Positions 58,177 to 64,000 of a stretch of DNA of 64,000 bases are shown piece by piece (the stretch's first letter is position 1; every line of letters starts with the position of its first letter). The stretch lies in NCBI GenBank assembly GCA_964036665.1, contig OZ038531.1, positions 22,030,591-22,094,590 of the forward strand, given 5' to 3'. Position numbers and translations under genes: made by a program. Source of the DNA: Gordius sp. MW1. Lineage: Eukaryota; Nematomorpha; Gordioida; Gordea; Gordiidae. The notes below the pieces were generated by a model, which saw nothing but the letters and a program-made list of their open reading frames with translations, was not told where the DNA came from and ran no database searches.

Positions 58177-61080
58177 AGTTTAATTTGCTACGCGATTCTG
58201 GAAGTGTTGCGCAACACGCATTTTTTTAGGGACGGGGTTGCGTAAGAATCCATATAAGGTAGGTGGAAACTAGCGTAACGCGGGACGGAGGGTGGCAGAA
58301 TTACATGCCAATTTTTATACAAGAGGTATACCTAAGTGCTCACCTTACACCCTGTTGAAAGGGAAATATTACCATTTTTGTAAACAACTTTATTTTTAAT
58401 TATAAAAAAAGTTACATCAATTTGATTTATATACTTAATTAGATATAAATTGATTAATAATGTTCATTCGCTTCCTTTCCTCCACCGAATTTGTTGTAAT
58501 AATAATTTAAAATATTCCAATTACAAATACGTTTATAAAGTAAACACGACTTTATATCAAAGGATTCGAACATGGAACAAATTATTAAACACGTCTTTAT
58601 TTAATTTTGCCATCCTTATTTAGGCCCTAATACTTACATTTTTATCGCGCGTATTGCCCCCTCAGTCGTTAAACGTTATATCATAATTTTGCAATGTACC
58701 CCTTCACGATAATAAAAATTTTAGATTGCTGATCAAATAGTTTATTCTAATTAAGCCTGTAGATATTAAATAATTCTTATGTTACTAAAATTTTATAGAT
58801 GTATTGGTTGATTAAGCCCATAGATTAATAGACTGCTCATAATACGTACATACATATCGTAAGTGTGTGCCTGTTTTATCGCCATTTGCAAATACTATCA
58901 ATTATCAATCCCATCCATCCATGTAACGTGTTCGTTATATTAATATGTGTTCCTTGCAAAATTTAATGTGTATAAACAATTCGTATTCCTTCCCAACATT
59001 CAAGCAATTCAGGTAATATACATTTTAATAGTCTTTATTGAATAACATAAAATTAATTAAAATATTTTTAATGAATAATCTAAATTATAGAATAATCATA
59101 ATGTTAAGTAAAATAATTAAAAATAAGCATTTTACCATATACCATATGTTACCAAAAATGATTTCGACGTTTTTGAGATCGCAAAGCATACCTATAAATT
59201 ATGACGTAATGATTTTTCATTCGTTGTGCCCATAAAATAATTTATTTATTTAATTTATATTCCGAGATTAAATGGATCCGCGCGCGATAGTAATTAAATT
59301 TTCTCGTTTTAAAATGCTACATTAAAAATATATCTATCTATATCATAGAGATATTAATAAACATGACTCGTCATAAACGAGAGTAGAGTAAAATTCACGC
59401 GTATATATGTGTGTGGGGGGGGGTGAATGAATATATAAATTTTAGGATAGCGTCGTAAGAGGGTGAAGCGTAAGGGGGTAAAGGACACCACACCATGATA
59501 AAAAATGTAATTTGTGTGATGGTTTTATTCAGATGAATATAAATTAATGAAAAAACTATTTTTCATTGAGCATATCTATAATTTTTTAATAGCTTTTCAC
59601 GTTAAGATGGTCAGCATTTTTAGATATTTAGATGAGGGGTGATGCTCGGCTATCCAGGCCTGACAGACGTGATGTGATTTCTAATCGATTGAAATAAGTG
59701 CCAAAAGCATAATAATTTATTTTATAATGTATAATATGGTTGTTTTAAATTTTTTTATTTCATTTTAACCTAAATTATTACTTTTTAGGCAATTTGTTAT
59801 AAAATTTAAATTATTTACTACTTTAAATTTATTTTTGTTGTGTCTCAAACCCCCCCCCCCCCCCCCGTCCTACTCGAATAGTGATGATTTAAATTCTCCC
59901 CCCCCCCCCCCCCCGACCTACTACTTATAACGATAATTCTAACTTGATTTTAACTTTTCTGTTTCATCTTAACCACTTTCCCACAATTGAGGTCGATCTC
60001 GTAAAAACTTCTGTGGTGTTCAACCTAAACCCCCCTCCACACATACGTGCACCATTTTTATCAATCGATACGCACTCACGCATACGTGCACCATTATATA
60101 ATCATTATCGTTTTTTGTAAACATTACTCAAAAATTCTTACATTTTCTTGCGAAGAATAAAGTTAATATCCCTCCCTTTTAAGGGAGGGCCGAAATATTC
60201 GTAGTCAATAAACATCGCTTTAGAATTAATAATGCTAATATTAAAAAAGTCTATTGACTTATAAATTTTAACAAAGATAAAATTTAATATTGTTTTAATA
60301 AATTATGAATCATTTCTGTAAATTTGAAACTAATTAATAAATGGCGAGCTTAATAATAGTTTTAAGAAGATAATAATAACCCCTTTTAGGAGTGCCGCAA
60401 TTAAATTAAAAGTACCATGTAGTTAGCGCCATCTATAGGCAATTTTAATTAAAGACTAATTTAACTTATTCATTGTTCTAGCCACTTTTAATTTTTCCTT
60501 CGGGCGCCTCGGGCCTTTATATCAGAGGCATAAAAATCAGGGCCTCGGCCCGACCTGGCATTATTGAGAGGCTAGTAGTGTTTAATTTTGTTAAAACAAT
60601 ATATAACATTGAATTAAGATAAAAGTTTATAATTATAATAAACATTCACTAATTCCGTGCTATTTTTCACCTACCACCAATTTTCTGTTAAGCGTATCAA
60701 GTAAGAAACCTGCTTCTTGTAAACGCAAATATTCAAAAGTAATCTTATACGGATTAGGTTAGTAAAGAAACTAAGCCAGGGTATGTATTTTAAATTATGG
60801 AATAGCCGTGTTAAAATGTTCTAAACTTGCATGAATGTTTATAATAAAGCATCAAGTGTTAAAAGGCTGGACTCTTACTTTAAAATACAATATCAATAAT
60901 TATTCAGGATTTATTCACATTTTTAATGATTTAAGATACCAGTGATGGGTTAAAAGTAGACTTAACACCAACTTATGTTCTTTACATATTTGAAATAGCT
61001 GGACTCTGAGACGCCTTTATAGAAATGATTAAAGATAAGAGTTTTAGTCCTCTGATATAACCTTGATCATTTTGTTTCTG
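58177..61080. other. Intergenic; no gene seen
   Basis: AT-rich, with two long C runs near 59850-59915 and a GC-rich patch near 60510-60560. Confidence 0.5.
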
Positions 61081-61084
61081 AAAT

Positions 61085-61275
61085 ATTTATCGCAGATGTG
61101 AGCACTGCTCACTATGTGCTTTGCTCGAGCACGAACACTGATTTGTTTAATAATCTGTGATCTCTGTTCGGTGCACTAGGCAGAACAGGAGCATTTAAGG
61201 ATGCTAGGGCAGCGAGTCGAAACAGCAAAATCTGTTCAAGCATTAAGCAGATTGCCCGAGCAGAAACTCAAGCAG
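61085..61275. repeat. GCTCGAGCAC-containing repeat; second copy about 61915-62100
   Basis: Both copies carry TATGTGCT-TGCTCGAGCAC, CTGTTCGGTGCA and GAGCAG motifs in the same order. The second copy is more diverged. Confidence 0.65.
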
Positions 61276-62329
61276 AAAGTTAATTTATTAGAAGCAATTA
61301 TTACGAGTTTATTAAATATTATAAATAAATTAAAAACATTGCCCCCCTTGCCCCCTCCCGTCCACTCACTATTAGCTGTATAAATTGTAGCAAGTGCTAT
61401 GGATAGTGTATTCCAAACTAATCTTAATACCGCACCAAATACACCAATTTATTGATAAATATTATAAATTAGCGAAGTCAATTGGAACATTTATTATGCA
61501 AAATAACATCATCTGGTATCACAAACATTACATCCACGAAGTATGTATACATAAATGATATATTAAATAAAGGTATTAATAATAAACTTCACTGCAAATG
61601 ATATCAATCAAATTAATTGTCAAAAGAACAGTCTGCCTAAACGTTTTAGTTAAAAAAAACGGGGCTCGGGGTCACGTCCGGCCAAAAATAAACAAAGAAA
61701 TTTGGACTCAGGCCGGATTCAGGCAGTTTAAAAAAATATCGGGCTCAGGCTGGATTTGTCATAAAAATCCAATTTACAGGGCTCCTTATGGTATAACAAG
61801 ACTCATATATTCAATAAGCTTAACACATTATTTGAATTTTAGGCTACTAATTGGGTGTGTAAATTACCCAATATAAAAAGTATTCCAATTATTAGTGTTG
61901 TTAAATTGCTAACTTTAGCAATGCTAACTATGTGCTATGCTCGAGCACAAACACTAGCTGGGTAATATGCTAACACAATGAATGCTAAGCTAACTGTTCG
62001 GTGCAATAGTTTTAACAGTAGCACGTAAAAATGCACGAGAGGTTAGTCGATAGCAGCCAATCTGTTAAAAAAATTTAGCAGGAGCTCGAGCAGTAAATTT
62101 GAGCAGATAGTAGATTGAATTGCTTTTTTTAAACTATTTTAGTTACTTACAATATTTGCTCATGGTATATTATAAAGTTATTATATTATAGTTTTATAAG
62201 AAATTAAGCATGTTGAGCATAAATGATGGATTGCACGATAATAAGATGAGATGGTATATTTGATTTTTTACTTGACACGTTATTATATACATTTGGAGTT
62301 TTTAGGTATAAATATTTTGTACAGGTGGT

Positions 62330-63850
62330 TAAATATATATGGGGTAAATGTCATAATCTATGTTTATGATGCGATTTAAATTTTTTTTTCAAATTGTGAC
62401 TCACTAAAAACTTAAAAAATGTTTTTCACCATTGAAATTAAGATTTTTAAAAGTTTAGCGGTCGCCCAGGTGACAAATGTCATAATCTATGATTATGATG
62501 CGATTTAAATTTTTTTTTGAAATTGTGACTCACTAAGAACTTAAAAAATGTTTTTCACCTTTGAAATTAAGATTTTTAAAAGTTTAGCGGTCGCCCAGAT
62601 GACAAATGTCATAATCTATGTTTATGATGCGATTTAAATTTTTTTTTCAAATTGTGACTCACTAAGAACTTAAAAAATGTTTTTCACCTTTGAAATTAAG
62701 ATTTTTAAAAGTTTAGCGGTCGCCCAGGTGACAAATGTCATAATCTATGTTTATGATGCGATTTAAATTTTTTTTGAAATTGTGACTCACTAAGAACTTA
62801 AAAAATGTTTTTCACCTTTGAAATTAAGATTTTTAAAAGTTTAGCGGTCGCCCAGGTGACAAATGTCATAATCTATGTTTATGATGCGATTTAAATTTTT
62901 TTTTCAAATTGTGACTCACTAAGAACTTAAAAAATGTTTTTCACCTTTGAAATTAAGATTTTTAAAAGTTTAGCGGTCGCCCAGGTGACAAATGTCATAA
63001 TCTATGTTTATTATGCGATTTAAATTTTTTTTTCAAATTGTGACTCACTAGGAGCTTAAAAAATGTTTTTCACCTTTGAAATTAAGATTTATGAAAGTTT
63101 AGCGGTCGCTCAGGTGACAAATGTCATAATCTACATTTATGATGCGATTTAAATTTTTTTTTCAAATTGTGACTCACTAAAAGCTTAAAAAAATGTTTTT
63201 CACCTTTGAAATTAAGATTTTTGAAAGTTTAGCGGTCGCCCAGGTGACAAATGTCATAATCTACATTTATGATGCGATTTAAATTTTTTTTTCAAATTGT
63301 GACTTACTAAGAGCTTATAAAATGTTTTTCAACTTTGAAATTAAGATTTTTGAAAGTTTAGCGGTCGCCCAGGTGACAAATGTCATAATCTACATTTATG
63401 ATGCGATTTAAATTTTTTTCCCAAATTGTGATTCTCTGAGAGCTTAAAAAATGTTTTTCAACTTTGTAATTAAGATTTTTGAAAGTTTAGCGGTCGCCCA
63501 GGTGACAAATGTCATAATCTACATTTATGATGCGATTTAAATTTTTTTTCAAATTGGGACTCACTGAGAGCTTAAAAAATGTTTTTCAACTTTGAAAAAA
63601 GATTTTTGAAAGTTTAGCTGTCGCCCAGGTGACAAATGTTTTAATCTACATTTATGATGCGATTTAAAATTTTTTTTCAAATTGTGACTCACTGAGAGCT
63701 TAAAAAAAAATTTTCACCTTTGAAATTAAGATTTTTGAGAGTTTAGCGGTCCCCCAGGTGACAAATGTCATAATCTTCATTTATGATGCGATCAAATTGT
63801 GACTCACTGAGAGCTCAAAAATGTTTTTCACCTTTAAAATTAAGATTTTA
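62330..63850. repeat. 129-bp satellite, about 12 copies
   Basis: The unit contains GTGACAAATGTCATAATCTA, ATGATGCGATTTAAATTTTT, TTGTGACTCACTAAGAACTT, TTTTTCACCTTTGAAATTAA and GTTTAGCGGTCGCCCAG. Unit starts are spaced 128-129 bp. Left copies read ATCTATGTTTATGATG; right copies read ATCTACATTTATGATG, so variants are ordered along the array. The last units are shortened. Confidence 0.95.
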
Positions 63851-64000
63851 CCAGTTTGCCGCAGGGGTTCGTCCCAACCCCTGAACCCGTCTGGTAAAAC
63901 CCGATGTTTTATGGAACCGAACCCATTTTAAAAATACCCTTAAAACCCGAACCCGATCAATACAAAATTTTTGCCATCTATAAGTAAAAATTTTAAATCG
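63851..64000. repeat. GGAACCGAACCC-type repeat at window edge
   Basis: AACCCGAACCCGATC and ACCCCTGAACCCGTCTGG resemble the GC-rich repeat family elsewhere. Cut by the window end. Confidence 0.45.

Noticed and set aside
62330-63850. CRISPR-like array
   Set aside because: Units are contiguous 129-bp repeats with no unique spacers, in a eukaryotic genome: a satellite.

Overview
This is an AT-rich animal nuclear window. Five conserved eukaryotic protein genes and one spliced membrane-protein gene can be reconstructed exon by exon, and a U6 snRNA gene is present. The remainder is dense with small DNA transposons, foldback repeats and one LTR element. Many introns are only 34-44 bp, with GT-AG ends and phases that all match. 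The tiny introns, the LRR-Ig membrane protein and the hAT/piggyBac load suggest an invertebrate, perhaps an arthropod; the species cannot be named from sequence alone.

Layout. 1-4.7 kb: a 380-bp-arm palindrome, then a broken unidentified ORF (minus) split by a short LTR retrotransposon. 4.7-9.1 kb: XPNPEP3, a mitochondrial-type aminopeptidase P (plus, 11 exons). 10.3 kb: U6 snRNA (minus). 10.4-15 kb: hAT-type MITEs. 15.1-15.8 kb: an HMGB two-box protein (minus). 16.9-17.5 kb: SAP30 (plus), head-to-head with HMGB. 18-30 kb: repeats, including a second palindrome with arms of about 550 bp, an internally deleted piggyBac carrying a nested MITE, and a GAGAC-rich hAT element. 30.8-34.4 kb: OGG1, 8-oxoguanine DNA glycosylase (plus). 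34.9-53.7 kb: GLYR1/N-PAC (minus, 14 coding exons), convergent with OGG1. Its 8.5-kb intron contains a complete antisense gene at 36.5-40.9 kb for an LRR-Ig transmembrane protein with an 11-residue-periodic cytoplasmic segment. 56.2-58.2 kb: a second GAGAC hAT element with a target duplication. 62.3-63.85 kb: a 129-bp satellite.

Three genes act in or on chromatin (HMGB architecture, SAP30/Sin3-HDAC repression, GLYR1 PWWP reader) and OGG1 repairs oxidised DNA. I see no evidence that they form one operational unit. The most notable points are the nested antisense LRR-Ig gene with its hendecad array, the GLYR1 dehydrogenase domain without its catalytic lysine, a GLYR1 linker exon too short for ordinary ORF scans, the frame-consistent LTR insertion in an unknown ORF, and the two families of very large palindromes.
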